A DNA stretch of 64,000 bases from Berkiella sp963829835. Lineage in GTDB: Bacteria > Pseudomonadota > Gammaproteobacteria > Berkiellales > Berkiellaceae. The notes under the pieces were generated by a model, which ran no database searches, was not told the DNA's origin, and saw nothing but the letters and a program-made list of their open reading frames with translations. Shown here piece by piece: positions 1 through 9,145 of this stretch. Each line of letters opens with the position of its first letter. Position 1 is the first letter of the stretch. Made by a program: the position numbers and the translations under genes. The stretch spans positions 248,001-312,000 of the forward strand of contig CAWHKC010000004.1 of NCBI GenBank assembly GCA_963829835.1, in the 5' to 3' direction.

Positions 1-2
1 GT

Positions 3-617
3 TTTAAACTTAACATCTTAAAAGATTATGATGATTATTCGGATAATGAAGAGGTTAAATTTCGTAGCCAAGAAATCAAAATGGAAGCGGGTATGGGAAC
101 CCATATGGATGCCCCCTGTCATTGCATTCCTTCAGGTAAAAGCATCTCTGATATCCCCTTAGAGCAATTGATTGCTCCTTGTGTTGTCATCAATGTCTCT
201 TCTTTTGCTCAGGCAAAAACTGTTGTCAGTAAAGCAGATATCGAATCCTTTGAAAAACAATATAAAACTATACCCGCAGATTGTGTTGCGATTATTCATA
301 CAGGATGGGATAAATATTGGTCAAATTCAGAAAAATATCGTAATAATCTCGTCTTTCCGAGTTTGTCCGTGGAGGCTGCTGAACTGCTGCTTCAAAGAGA
401 CGTAGTGGGCATTGCCATTGATACCCTTTCTCCTGATCGACCAGAAAGTGGATATCCTGTTCACAAACTCATACTTGGGGCTGGAAAATATATTATTGAA
501 AATGTGGCTAATGCAAGTAAATTACCGCCCACGGGGAGTTATCTGATTGCTCTGCCATTGAATATCAAAGATGCCACAGAGGCGCCAATGAGATTAGTGG
601 GGCTAGTACCTAAGTAA
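3..617 (+). CDS. Cyclase / kynurenine formamidase-like family protein (5' end outside window)
   Basis: The reading frame is open from the first bases of the window, so the gene starts upstream; the ATG at 81 lies inside the protein and is not the real start. The sequence around that point reads EAGMGTHMDAPCHC, matching the metal-binding H-x-D-x-P-x-H signature of the cyclase family (PF04199), which contains kynurenine formamidases and other metal-dependent amide or ester hydrolases. Later segments (HTGWDKYW, IDTLSPD, VHKLIL) fit the same fold. About 205 residues are visible, close to the full family length of 210-260. The substrate cannot be told from sequence. It converges on uup, with a palindromic repeat in between. 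Confidence 0.8.
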   Translation, partial: FKLNILKDYDDYSDNEEVKFRSQEIKMEAGMGTHMDAPCHCIPSGKSISDIPLEQLIAPCVVINVSSFAQAKTVVSKADIESFEKQYKTIPADCVAIIHTGWDKYWSNSEKYRNNLVFPSLSVEAAELLLQRDVVGIAIDTLSPDRPESGYPVHKLILGAGKYIIENVANASKLPPTGSYLIALPLNIKDATEAPMRLVGLVPK

Positions 618-628
618 GTATTACGATC

Positions 629-706
629 GTAGGGTGGGCAAAGCTCTTAGCGTGCCCACCAGTTCGTTTGAATTGGTGGGCACGCTTAGAGCTTTGCCCA
701 CCCTAC
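629..706. repeat. Dispersed palindromic repeat, family 1, copy 1 (between convergent genes)
   Basis: A 32-base left arm (629-660, beginning GTAGGGTGGGCAAAGC) is the near-perfect reverse complement of 675-706, with a 14-base spacer. Closely related palindromes lie at 14303-14373 and 62449-62522. All three lie between two converging genes. The transcript would fold into a long hairpin on either strand, so it could act as a bidirectional terminator or RNA-stabilising element; that role is inference. Confidence 0.9.
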
Positions 707-720
707 AATAAAAAAGAATA

Positions 721-2613
721 TTAAAGATCTAATTCTTCCCAGCGGGCATACGCCTTTGTCAAATCATCTTTTAATTTTGCGAGTTTATTATTCGTCTCCA
801 AAATCGCTTCTTTAGATTTAGAATAAAAATCTGGCTCACATACTATCATCTCCAACTGCTTAATTTCGTTTTCCATTTTTTCAATTAATGCTGGCATCGA
901 TGCTAGTTCTTTTTGCTCTTGATAACTTAGCTTTTTTTTGCTTGATGATTTATCACTTTCAACAACTGAGTTTTTAGTTTCTTTTGGCTTTTTATTTTCA
1001 GGTTTATTTGACTTCTTTGGGGTTGAGCTTTGTCTCTCAATCCAATCACTATAGCCGCCCACATCAATAGAAATACTACCATCAGTATCAAAGGCGATAG
1101 TATGCGTCGCGATGTTATCAATAAATTCTCTATCATGGCTGATGATGATCACGGTGCCAGGATAGTTTAAAAGCAAGGTTTCCAAAACATCTAACGATTC
1201 AATATCCAAATCGTTGGTTGGTTCATCTAGTACTAAAACGTTTGCAGGACGCGCAAATAATTTTGCTAACATCAAACGATTTTGTTCACCCCCAGAAAGG
1301 GTTCTGGCAAGCATACGACATTTAGCGGGTGAAAATAAAAAATCTCCCAGATAACCAATCACATGCTTTTTCTTTCCTTGAATTTCAATGGAATCATCCC
1401 CTTCCGCGACATTCGCCATCACTGTTTCTTCTGGGTTGATATGTTCCCGATTTTGATCAAAAAAGGCTATTTGATTCACAGGGCTATGTTTGATAGTCCC
1501 TTGTGTTGGTTGAAGTTGATCAATTAATAATTTAACAAGGGTTGTTTTACCGGTACCATTTTGACCTACAATCGCAATTTTATCACCGCGTTGAATATTA
1601 AAAGTGAAATCTTTGATCAACAGTTTATCGGGTGTATAACCAAAAGACACATTCTTGGCTTGGATCACCATCTTGCCGCCAGAAACGGGATCATTGACTT
1701 CGAATTTGGGTTTATCTTTGATAGTTCTGCGCAGCGTGCGTTCTTCACGTAACGCTTTTAAGGCACGCACTCGACCTTCGTTACGAGTTCTTCTTGCTTT
1801 CACACCTTGACGGATCCAGACTTCTTCATCTGATAATTTTTTATCAAATAAGGCATTGTGTCTTTCTTCTTCAAGCAGTGCCTGTTCTTTTCTAGCAAGA
1901 TAAGTATCGTAATCTGGTGGATACGAAGTCAGTTTTCCTCTATCTAACTCTACAATGCGTGTCGCCAATTTGCGTAGTAATGCACGATCATGGGTGATAA
2001 ATATAATGGTTTTAGGATAATTCAAAAGCATTTTTTCTAACCATTCAATCGCCGTTAAATCTAAATGGTTAGTCGGTTCATCCAGGAGCAAAATATCAGG
2101 TTCTTGAACCAATGCTTGTGCCAATGCGACTCGTCGGCGCCACCCACCTGATAAATCCGACATTTTCTTATCTTCAGGCAGGGTGAGATCATGGATCACT
2201 CTATCGATACGTTGTTGAATTAGCCAACCATCTCTTTGCTCAATTTGTTCTTGAAGTTCTTGGACTTGATTCATCCAAGCTTCATCATGCCCATCAACCT
2301 GCGATATCAGTTTATGATAGCCCACTAATAAATTACTTAAGTCGGCAAGACCCATCGCTACCGCTTCATAAACAGTAATATCTTCAGAGGGTGGTAGTTC
2401 TTGCGCTAATCTGGAAACTCTCAGAAAACTTTGCTTAATGATTTCACCTGAATCAGGAGGTATCACTTGTGATAAAATCCTAAATAAAGTGGATTTGCCC
2501 TCCCCATTGCGCCCAATCAATGCAATCCTTTCTTTGGATTGGATTTCAAAGTTAACATGGTCCAATAAGGGAAACTGGCCGACGGAAAAATAAATGTTTT
2601 TAAGCGTTAACAA
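721..2613 (-). CDS. uup: ABC-F family ATPase Uup
   Basis: A 630-residue protein with two ABC ATPase domains and no membrane segments, the layout of ABC-F proteins that act on ribosomes or nucleic acid. Domain 1 has Walker A GRNGEGKS (about residues 34-41), signature LSGGWRRR and Walker B LLLDEPTNHLD. Domain 2 has GQNGTGKTT, LSGGEQNR and LVLDEPTNDLD. The C-terminal 100 residues are lysine-rich and predicted coiled coil, the tail that marks Uup among ABC-F paralogues. Uup affects precise transposon excision and ribosome function in E. coli. The start is TTG at 2613, preceded at suitable spacing by AGGA; no ATG fits. It is divergent from the lipase gene, with only about 40 bases for both promoters. 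Confidence 0.93.
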   Translation of the reverse strand: MLTLKNIYFSVGQFPLLDHVNFEIQSKERIALIGRNGEGKSTLFRILSQVIPPDSGEIIKQSFLRVSRLAQELPPSEDITVYEAVAMGLADLSNLLVGYHKLISQVDGHDEAWMNQVQELQEQIEQRDGWLIQQRIDRVIHDLTLPEDKKMSDLSGGWRRRVALAQALVQEPDILLLDEPTNHLDLTAIEWLEKMLLNYPKTIIFITHDRALLRKLATRIVELDRGKLTSYPPDYDTYLARKEQALLEEERHNALFDKKLSDEEVWIRQGVKARRTRNEGRVRALKALREERTLRRTIKDKPKFEVNDPVSGGKMVIQAKNVSFGYTPDKLLIKDFTFNIQRGDKIAIVGQNGTGKTTLVKLLIDQLQPTQGTIKHSPVNQIAFFDQNREHINPEETVMANVAEGDDSIEIQGKKKHVIGYLGDFLFSPAKCRMLARTLSGGEQNRLMLAKLFARPANVLVLDEPTNDLDIESLDVLETLLLNYPGTVIIISHDREFIDNIATHTIAFDTDGSISIDVGGYSDWIERQSSTPKKSNKPENKKPKETKNSVVESDKSSSKKKLSYQEQKELASMPALIEKMENEIKQLEMIVCEPDFYSKSKEAILETNNKLAKLKDDLTKAYARWEELDL

Positions 2614-2655
2614 TGACGTAAGTCCTAATCTTTTGGATGATAAAGGTTGTCTAAT

Positions 2656-3339
2656 ATGACAAAAAGTCTACCGACTGACACAAATGATAATAATATGGTT
2701 GTATTATTACATGGGATAGGTCGTACATATAGATCAATGCGACGATTGGAAAAGACACTATCAACGGCTGGCTACCAAGTTCTCAATATTGATTATCTGT
2801 CACGTAAGAAAACCCTATCACTACTTGCAGACGATGTTTATCAGCAGTTACACAAATATGCAAACCAACCAGGCAAGACACTGCATTTTGTGACCCATTC
2901 CATGGGCGGCCTCGTTTTACGAGGGCTTTTAGCACAATATGAGTTGAAGAATGTTGGACGCGTCGTTATGTTAGCCCCACCCAATCAAGGTTCGCAGGTG
3001 GCTGATTTTCTCAAAGATAACATTATATACAAACTTTTTTATGGACCTGCAGGACAAGAACTGACTACTTTAGCTGCAAAAACTAACCCCATGCCTAAGA
3101 TTAACTTTGAATTAGGTATCATTGCAGGTAATCGTTGGTTAGATCCTATCAGTTATTTGATATTACCCGAGAAACATGATGGAAAAGTCACTATAGAGAA
3201 TACTAAACTGCAAGGCATGACAGATCATATTGTATTAGCGGTGAATCATAATTCCATCATGAGCAACAAAAAAGTCATCCATCAGGTGATAAACTTTCTC
3301 AATCATGGAAAATTTGATCATTACCACGAAATTACTTAG
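2656..3339 (+). CDS. Alpha/beta hydrolase, lipase/esterase
   Basis: A small soluble alpha/beta hydrolase of about 227 residues. It has an oxyanion-type LLHGIG segment near the N-terminus, the nucleophile elbow FVTHSMGG with Ser at about residue 82, and a C-terminal part (DGKV...GMTDH...VNHNSIM) that supplies the Asp and His of the triad as in EstA/PGAP1-like lipases. There is no signal peptide. The frame can start at TTG 2647, but AAAGG at 2642-2646 lies directly against that codon and 9 bases before ATG 2656, so 2656 is preferred. The 3' end overlaps the convergent cyclase gene by 8 bases. The substrate is unknown, likely an acyl ester. Confidence 0.85.
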   Translation: MTKSLPTDTNDNNMVVLLHGIGRTYRSMRRLEKTLSTAGYQVLNIDYLSRKKTLSLLADDVYQQLHKYANQPGKTLHFVTHSMGGLVLRGLLAQYELKNVGRVVMLAPPNQGSQVADFLKDNIIYKLFYGPAGQELTTLAAKTNPMPKINFELGIIAGNRWLDPISYLILPEKHDGKVTIENTKLQGMTDHIVLAVNHNSIMSNKKVIHQVINFLNHGKFDHYHEIT

Positions 3340-4237
3340 GAGCAACTTTTTCTCTTAACTGAGTAAGGTCATCCGGTGAAATGAATAGGGTAGGTGTAGA
3401 TAAAGATCCTCTACGTGCGAGGGTAGAAGGATAATAGCCTATTGAAACCTGAGGTTCCACTGATGGTTTCTGTTTATGGCCCAAGACAATATAGGTTGTT
3501 TGTATACCACAAGATTCTACGTCATGTACATATTGAATAGAAAAAGTAAAGTCATCCTTTACTAAAAAATAGGTTTCTGCAGGCACTTGAAATTGACTAG
3601 GTATGCTTGAACTTTCCATTCTTGAGGCTATATTAACGCCAACTCCATGCCAATCAATTATCTCAGTAAGCCCGCGTTCAGTTGGGTAGCGATATAGCGA
3701 TTTTTCAGCCCTTCCCATATTCATACCAATCCGAAAGTTAATAGGTGTAACTCTTTCTATATTCGAATCTCTTAGATACTCAATCATCTCTAATCCAATC
3801 GACACCATCGCTTTGGCTTGCTTTGCCTGCACATCTTTATCTTTGCTGCCGGCAGCAAGCATAATATTATCACCAGCAAACTTAACAATATAAATGCCAT
3901 CAGAACGATATTTTTGAACGATGTTTATAAAGTTTGCAATTATCGGGTTTAATGTTGATTCTACAAAATCAGCAGACTGTGAATGTATTGAAGAGTCTTG
4001 CATATCGGCAAACAAAAAGATGGCTTTATCATACGTATCAATCTTAGTGATGCAATTAGACTTTTCTTCGGTAATTTTTTCGGATGAGGTAGCAAGATTT
4101 GATTTAGGAAGCAAACCGCGAGGAGAATCTAAGGAGGATCTGAGTTGCTTTGGTGGGCTGCCACCTAAAGTCACGTTCAACCCAGCAAGTCTTTCAGCCA
4201 ACGGATCTGTTGTTAATGGGGTGACGCTATTTTTCAT
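3332..4237 (-). CDS. Class III adenylate/guanylate cyclase-domain protein
   Basis: A 301-residue protein with one class III nucleotide cyclase catalytic domain (about residues 65-250) and no membrane or recognised sensor domain. The first metal aspartate lies in FLFADMQDSS (D78) and the second in KFAGDNIMLA (D123); VNIASRMES (about 201-209) is the Asn/Arg transition-state motif. These are the residues needed for cAMP or cGMP synthesis, so it may be active. The first 60 residues are polar and low in predicted structure. The ATG at 4237 follows a GGA at good spacing. ATP or GTP specificity is not clear from sequence. It stands alone, with its 3' end overlapping the lipase gene. Confidence 0.85.
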   Translation of the reverse strand: MKNSVTPLTTDPLAERLAGLNVTLGGSPPKQLRSSLDSPRGLLPKSNLATSSEKITEEKSNCITKIDTYDKAIFLFADMQDSSIHSQSADFVESTLNPIIANFINIVQKYRSDGIYIVKFAGDNIMLAAGSKDKDVQAKQAKAMVSIGLEMIEYLRDSNIERVTPINFRIGMNMGRAEKSLYRYPTERGLTEIIDWHGVGVNIASRMESSSIPSQFQVPAETYFLVKDDFTFSIQYVHDVESCGIQTTYIVLGHKQKPSVEPQVSIGYYPSTLARRGSLSTPTLFISPDDLTQLREKVAPK

Positions 4238-4433
4238 TAATGCTATCCAAAGCTCTCGCGATAGTTAAGCAACTGTAAGCTTTTTATGACAAGAATTCAA
4301 TATCAAACGCAATTTTAAGTTTATTAACTTGCATTTAATTGTGTTTTAGAAATTTGGCTTTCCGTATTGATATTCTATGTATAAGAAAGTACTATTCGTG
4401 ACTCTTATTTTTAAATGAACAGAAGGCGATACA

Positions 4434-4616
4434 ATGAAAACATTAAATCAAGAAGAGTTGTTACTCGTTTCTGGTGGAAACGATGAAGGCGAAGAAGTAG
4501 CTGTTTCCAATACCGATGGTGAAGCTGTTGAACCTGTAGAAGTTGTTGCTCAAACAGGATTTTTTCAAGCTGCTGGCGCTTTTTTATCTAAATTAGCCCT
4601 AGGTTGCTGCTCTTAA
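4434..4616 (+). CDS. Small peptide with double-glycine leader (bacteriocin-like precursor)
   Basis: A 60-residue product. It begins MKTLNQEELLLVSGG, a textbook double-glycine leader of the kind cleaved by bifunctional peptidase-ABC exporters, followed by a 45-residue acidic core ending in GFFQAAGAFLSKLALGCCS with a vicinal Cys pair. AAGG lies 8 bases before the ATG. The leader matches that of the peptide at 15790-16083 (MKVLNAYDISMVAGG) at M-K-x-L-N and V-[SA]-G-G. No peptidase/ABC exporter or immunity gene is visible nearby. It could be a secreted microcin-like peptide, a signal peptide or a secreted effector; the leader is seen, the function is inferred. Confidence 0.65.
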   Translation: MKTLNQEELLLVSGGNDEGEEVAVSNTDGEAVEPVEVVAQTGFFQAAGAFLSKLALGCCS

Positions 4617-4684
4617 GACTTATGCTTGATGCAACTAAGGGATAATTCGTATTGATCTCTTAGTTGCAAACTCCTACTTAATGA

Positions 4685-5377
4685 ATGAAAACGATTATGA
4701 CTACCCATTTCGATAAAAATTTGTTTACCTTCTTAAAACAACTCAAGAAAAACAATAATCGTGAATGGTTTCAAAAAAATAAACACCGCTATGAAGACCA
4801 TGTAAAAGATCCATTACTTGATTTCATCTGCGATGTGAGAACTCCTCTTTTAAAAATTTGCGATAACCTTAAAGTGGATCCTAAATCTAACGGCGGTTCA
4901 CTGCTTAGAATTTACCGTGATACCCGATTTTCAAAAGAAAAAATACCTTACAAAACCAATGCGGGTCTTCATTTTCCTTATCGACCTGTTAATCAGGGGA
5001 TCCACGCACCTGGATTTTATTTACATTTAGAACCTGGCGCTTCTTTTGCAGCAGCTGGTTCTTGGCATCCTGATCCAATCGCACTCCATCAAATTCGAAC
5101 AGCGATAGTAAAGCATCCGAAAAAATGGGAAAAAGTTCTCAAAAAGAAGATCCCGCTAGAAGGGACTAGTCTTATTAGGCCACCGCGTGGATTTAATGCC
5201 GAGCATCCTTTTATTGATGATCTGAAAAGAAAGGACTTTATTACCTCCATTGCCTTCACTGACACCCAAGTATGCAGTAAAAATTTTCTCAAAATCTATA
5301 TCAAAGCCTGCCAAGAGATGGCACCTTTGATGCATTTTTTAATTGAAGCGATATCCGCTCCTAAGTCTTTAATCTAA
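4685..5377 (+). CDS. DUF2461 (TIGR02453) family protein
   Basis: A 230-residue protein matching the DUF2461/TIGR02453 family: FDKNLFTFLKQLKKNNNREWFQKNKHRY near the N-terminus, then LLRIYRDTRFSKEKIPYKTN and a central GFYLHLEPG segment, all hallmarks of the family. The biochemical role of the family is not known. The length is normal (210-240). There is no clear Shine-Dalgarno before ATG 4685 or before the in-frame ATG at 4697. It sits alone between the small leader peptide and the CapA-like gene, with about 65 bases on the upstream side. Confidence 0.85.
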   Translation: MKTIMTTHFDKNLFTFLKQLKKNNNREWFQKNKHRYEDHVKDPLLDFICDVRTPLLKICDNLKVDPKSNGGSLLRIYRDTRFSKEKIPYKTNAGLHFPYRPVNQGIHAPGFYLHLEPGASFAAAGSWHPDPIALHQIRTAIVKHPKKWEKVLKKKIPLEGTSLIRPPRGFNAEHPFIDDLKRKDFITSIAFTDTQVCSKNFLKIYIKACQEMAPLMHFLIEAISAPKSLI

Positions 5378-5418
5378 TTCAACCTCTACTATACTCATAT
5401 CAATTGATATGAGGTCTT

Positions 5419-6594
5419 ATGTTTTACAATACAACATCAAAAAAGAGAATTTTCCGGCTTATTTCCTTAGCAGCACTGTTTATTTGTCACTACGCTTATG
5501 CTGAGAATAAAACCATAACCTTTCCAAATGCCTGCATCCAAGGCAAAAAAATTGTGATAGCCGCAATGGGAGATTTATTGCTCCATCGTCCTTTGCAACA
5601 AAAAGCTTCCAGCAAAGGTTTTGAGAGTTTATGGGGTGAAGCTATTCCTTATATTCAAAATGCTGACATTGCTTATGCCAATTTGGAAGGGCCGATTGCT
5701 ATTGGCATCAATCATCTTGGCGAAAAAGTAAACGATTCCTATCAATGGGATTTTAACGTTTATTCTGATTTTCCTTTATTTAATTATCATCCCCAATTAG
5801 CCAAAGATTTAAAAAAGACAGGGTTCTCAATTGTCTCCACAGCAAATAATCATGCTTTTGATAGGCATTCCATTGGCGTGGATAAAACACTGGATTTGCT
5901 AGATTCGGTTGGCATTGCCTATGTGGGATCTCGAAAAAGCTATTCTGAAGCTTCCTTTGTAAAAATCGTTGATACCCAAGGCGTCAAGATTGCCTGGATA
6001 GCCTGCACCGAACATACCAATGGTCAAGCTGATACAAATCATCAAATGTTATATTGTTACAAACCCAGTGATAAACAATGGATCCTTAAAACCATACAAG
6101 AATTAAAACCAAAGGTTGATGCCATTATTGTTTCACCCCATTGGGGCGTGGAGTATCAAGAACAAGCCAATCAAACTCAACAAGCCTTTGCAAAAGAAGT
6201 TCTGAACGCCGGCGCCACTGCGGTGATTGGTTCTCATCCTCATGTTTTACAACCCGTAGAAAAATTCACTACCACAGATGGGCGTGCAACTCTTATCAGT
6301 TATTCTTTGGGGAATTTTATTAGCTTTCAAGGATCAGTCAGAACCCGATCTACCATCATTCTATTGCTTGGTTTAACAAAATCTGCTGATAAGACCATTA
6401 TCAATGGCGTCAGGTTTGTGCCGATGGTCATGGTTAACCGTAATGGAACCCCTAACATTCATTTAGCACAGTTATCTCCTGAAGATAATCATTTGGCAGC
6501 ATTTGGCTATATCTCAAGAGCTATTCCTTTAGGAAACGCACTCTATTCACTACCGATTGTTACCAATCCAGAATGCTTTTCTTCTCAAAGATAA
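5419..6594 (+). CDS. CapA family protein (PGA_cap metallophosphatase-like), exported
   Basis: A 391-residue protein with an N-terminal signal peptide (basic KKR, hydrophobic stretch, probable cleavage after AYA at about residue 28). The rest is a CapA/PGA_cap domain: AAMGDLLLHRPL, ANLEGPIA, STANNHAFDRHSIGV, SPHWGVEY, GSHPHVLQPVE and SLGNFIS are the conserved metal-ligand blocks of this calcineurin-like phosphoesterase fold. In Bacillus CapA takes part in poly-gamma-glutamate capsule export. No capB or capC homologue lies nearby, so a role in capsule is unsupported; it is probably a periplasmic phosphoesterase-like enzyme. It ends 4 bases from the convergent neighbour. Confidence 0.87.
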   Translation: MFYNTTSKKRIFRLISLAALFICHYAYAENKTITFPNACIQGKKIVIAAMGDLLLHRPLQQKASSKGFESLWGEAIPYIQNADIAYANLEGPIAIGINHLGEKVNDSYQWDFNVYSDFPLFNYHPQLAKDLKKTGFSIVSTANNHAFDRHSIGVDKTLDLLDSVGIAYVGSRKSYSEASFVKIVDTQGVKIAWIACTEHTNGQADTNHQMLYCYKPSDKQWILKTIQELKPKVDAIIVSPHWGVEYQEQANQTQQAFAKEVLNAGATAVIGSHPHVLQPVEKFTTTDGRATLISYSLGNFISFQGSVRTRSTIILLLGLTKSADKTIINGVRFVPMVMVNRNGTPNIHLAQLSPEDNHLAAFGYISRAIPLGNALYSLPIVTNPECFSSQR

Positions 6595-6597
6595 ACT

Positions 6598-7443
6598 TTA
6601 GAGAGATCCCTTCTTTTCGATTTGCTGTTGAATAAAAAGCAATTGCAACATCCGATCTTGTAAGGGGATAGCATTTTTCAACTTATTGGGATGAAATCCT
6701 GGCAATAAGTAACGCAGGAAAGGTCCGATTATCTTTCGAATAAGTCCCTTCTTGCCCCAGAAAAAATGATACACATCAACATAAAATTGTTTAGATTTAT
6801 ACAACTTGTCATAACAGACCATATGCAGATAATAATTGGCAAAACAAACATTAAAGAACGTGCCCGTAATGAGAAAGCCAATGATGCGTTGGATATAATT
6901 GCCACCGACAGCCTGGAAGATATCAAAAACTACCGCTTTATGTTCAATTTCTTCTATAAAATGCCATTGCCACAATAAAGTGATTTTTTCATCAACCCCA
7001 TTAAAATATTCAGGATGCCCCAAATACAGTTCACCGGCTACAGCGGTAAAGTGTTCCATGGCAGCAACCATCGCTAAGCGAATTTTACGCCCTACAAAAA
7101 ACGCGACCATCAGAAATATTTTTTGATAGAAATCATTTCTGATTTTCAATCTTGGATAAAAAGGTTTTATGGCTTTTAAGTACAATCTAAAATGTTCTTT
7201 ACTATGATTCATTTCTTGGCGAACAAATTGGATAGCATTTTTTTTGAGCGTTTTGTCTTTTAGGTGTTTGATATAAGGTAACACCGCCTCAACAAAGAAG
7301 CGTTCGCCATAAGGAATGCTATTATTTAGCGTGTTGATGTGGAGCGTTTCAACGGCAGAACCATTAAACCAATAACGTGACGTTACTTTTGGAACCTTGA
7401 ATTTAAGGTTGCGAGCAGTGATTGCAGGAAGTTGACTATCCAT
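6598..7443 (-). CDS. Predicted metal-dependent hydrolase (PF10118 family)
   Basis: A 281-residue, mainly helical protein. The conserved acidic/histidine blocks of the PF10118 'predicted metal-dependent hydrolase' family are present: VRQEMNHSKEH, AMEHFTAVAGE and WHFIEEIEHKAVVFD, a spacing that resembles ferritin-like di-metal sites. A hydrophobic stretch (IIGFLITGTFFNVCFANYYL) and a basic C-terminus suggest membrane association. Members are common in gammaproteobacteria and actinobacteria, with unknown substrate. ATG 7443 is the only good start; the stop lies 4 bases from the convergent capA-like gene. Confidence 0.8.
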   Translation of the reverse strand: MDSQLPAITARNLKFKVPKVTSRYWFNGSAVETLHINTLNNSIPYGERFFVEAVLPYIKHLKDKTLKKNAIQFVRQEMNHSKEHFRLYLKAIKPFYPRLKIRNDFYQKIFLMVAFFVGRKIRLAMVAAMEHFTAVAGELYLGHPEYFNGVDEKITLLWQWHFIEEIEHKAVVFDIFQAVGGNYIQRIIGFLITGTFFNVCFANYYLHMVCYDKLYKSKQFYVDVYHFFWGKKGLIRKIIGPFLRYLLPGFHPNKLKNAIPLQDRMLQLLFIQQQIEKKGSL

Positions 7444-7549
7444 ATTTGTTATCTTGCCAACATGTTATGATTTATTTTCTGAATTAGTCAGAATTTATCA
7501 TGACTGGCGCGCGGCATCCACTATGCCTACAAGCCACGCTACGTAGATG

Positions 7550-8629
7550 TTAATTTAGTTTTAATCTTTCTCTTAGCTTAGATTTTGCATCAATCATCAA
7601 TGGAATATCTTCAGAGGACTTTACGTTTTCTTGACCAAGACGCATGCCCGCGCGAAAGCAAGTATAGTGCTTAGAGGCATTGAAATCGATGAGATGAGAA
7701 CCCCATCCTTTCCAAGAATTTGCGCTCTCAAGACCACTTTGAACCGCTTTAAGTTGTTCCACAGTAAGATGAGCAAGTGCATCTTTATCGCTCGTGAGAC
7801 TTTGATAGGCGTATTCATCAAATATTCCTTTAAGATACTGCACCCCGACACTCAAAGCGCCAGCAACAGTAACGGCAGCAGCACCTAACAACCATGATCC
7901 TGAAATGACATGGATTAAAATCCCACTCAGTGCCGCGTTTAATAATGGCTCATTAATGTAAGAGGCTAAATCTTTACGATAGGATTGCACACTCTTACTA
8001 TTTAAATTTAATGGCGCTTTATGGGGGCAATATTGTGCTCTATATGTTTCAATTAAGTCTAACTGCGCTTTACCGGGTGAAACTTGATGTCTTTGTTTAT
8101 GTAGCAACGCAAAAATTTGGGTTACATCTAAATTAGTATGTTCTAGTAAATAGCAAACTATAAAGGTAAAACTACGCCCTTTGCCTGCTTTACAATGAAC
8201 ATAGACTGACTTACCCGCTTTTATTTCATTAGCCATATCATCGACAATTTCTTTAATTTTTTTGATATCGATGTTACCGCCAAAATCATCCATTGGGATT
8301 AAATGATGTTTGACGCCATTGGCTATCCAATAATCAGATGGAACGGGCTTTAATCCTAAACCTTCACCCTTCATTTCAAAAGGATTTACAATAGAATAAA
8401 CAGACCCTAAAGGCCTACCAGCTGCTATACATTCTTGACGGATTTTGTTGCCATGATCACCAAATCCCCTCCATTGTGATTGGATTGGTAAAGCCCCTAA
8501 AATTAAGCCATCGCAAATTTTATTCCAATGCGTGGTTGTTGGAAGGATTTCAGGTAATAAAGTGGCAGCATAAAAACTGAGAACAAACTCAATTCTTTGT
8601 CTAAAACTGGGTTTTTTCATCTCAAGCAT
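7550..8629 (-). CDS. Dual-specificity/tyrosine phosphatase-like protein with C-terminal membrane module
   Basis: A 359-residue protein. Residues 35-200 form a cysteine phosphatase domain: the P-loop reads VHCKAGKGRS (C146, R152), the exact C-x5-R signature of protein tyrosine / dual-specificity phosphatases, and PMDDFG (about 112-117) may supply the general acid. Residues 228-270 are hydrophobic, followed by a tail with GLESANSWKGW (299-309) and CFRAG (324-328). That tail is shared with the proteins at 13254, 26055 and 43189. The substrate could be a phosphoprotein or a phosphoinositide. The paralogue at 13254-14297 has the same layout but lacks the catalytic residues. It stands alone; a host-directed effector role is inferred. 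Confidence 0.78.
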   Translation of the reverse strand: MLEMKKPSFRQRIEFVLSFYAATLLPEILPTTTHWNKICDGLILGALPIQSQWRGFGDHGNKIRQECIAAGRPLGSVYSIVNPFEMKGEGLGLKPVPSDYWIANGVKHHLIPMDDFGGNIDIKKIKEIVDDMANEIKAGKSVYVHCKAGKGRSFTFIVCYLLEHTNLDVTQIFALLHKQRHQVSPGKAQLDLIETYRAQYCPHKAPLNLNSKSVQSYRKDLASYINEPLLNAALSGILIHVISGSWLLGAAAVTVAGALSVGVQYLKGIFDEYAYQSLTSDKDALAHLTVEQLKAVQSGLESANSWKGWGSHLIDFNASKHYTCFRAGMRLGQENVKSSEDIPLMIDAKSKLRERLKLN

Positions 8630-8737
8630 GCAATAAACTCTCTTAGCTTATAAAGGGGTCAAAGGCTAGGTTGAGGAGTTTACCAAGGACATCAATGTTT
8701 AGTCAAGCACAGAACTTACAGGGCATATGCACGAGAC

Positions 8738-9145
8738 TTAAGTTTTAAGGCGTAGGGCCTTACCCGCTTCCGTAATAGTAGCGGTTTCACCTATCTGTAA
8801 TAATCTTGCAAAGTCTTCGATGAATCGATTATCACACTCTTCTAAATGATAGGGGGTTTTAGTGCATGGTAACCTACCGACTTCTTCACGTTTTCTAAGT
8901 TCAGCCATGTTAGCCTTATAGGGTACTAGAGGTAATTTAAGATATTGCGGAAATATCCCTTTGGGAAAATCTTCCACTTTGATCATATTATTTTCTCTTA
9001 TTAAAGCCGCATACGTTGTTAATACTCCTTTTTTCGTGAGATAAACAGGTGTCGTTGAGCTTTGACTAACATCAAAATAAAAAGGACGTAATTCTAATTC
9101 TCTTGTTTTTGGATGGGTAAGATCGACACCATAGTCCATATCCAC
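8738..9145 (-). pseudogene. 3' part of a frameshifted orphan gene
   Basis: This frame carries the last 135 residues (VDLTHPKTRELELRPFYF...) of a protein whose first 370 residues lie in a different frame at 9094-10209. The only initiator is GTG at 9145, with no ribosome-binding site. The switch point is an A8 run (coding strand, 9154-9147); a -1 shift there fuses both parts into about 490 residues. No family is recognised. It is either the downstream half of a broken gene or is expressed by frameshifting. Confidence 0.55.
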
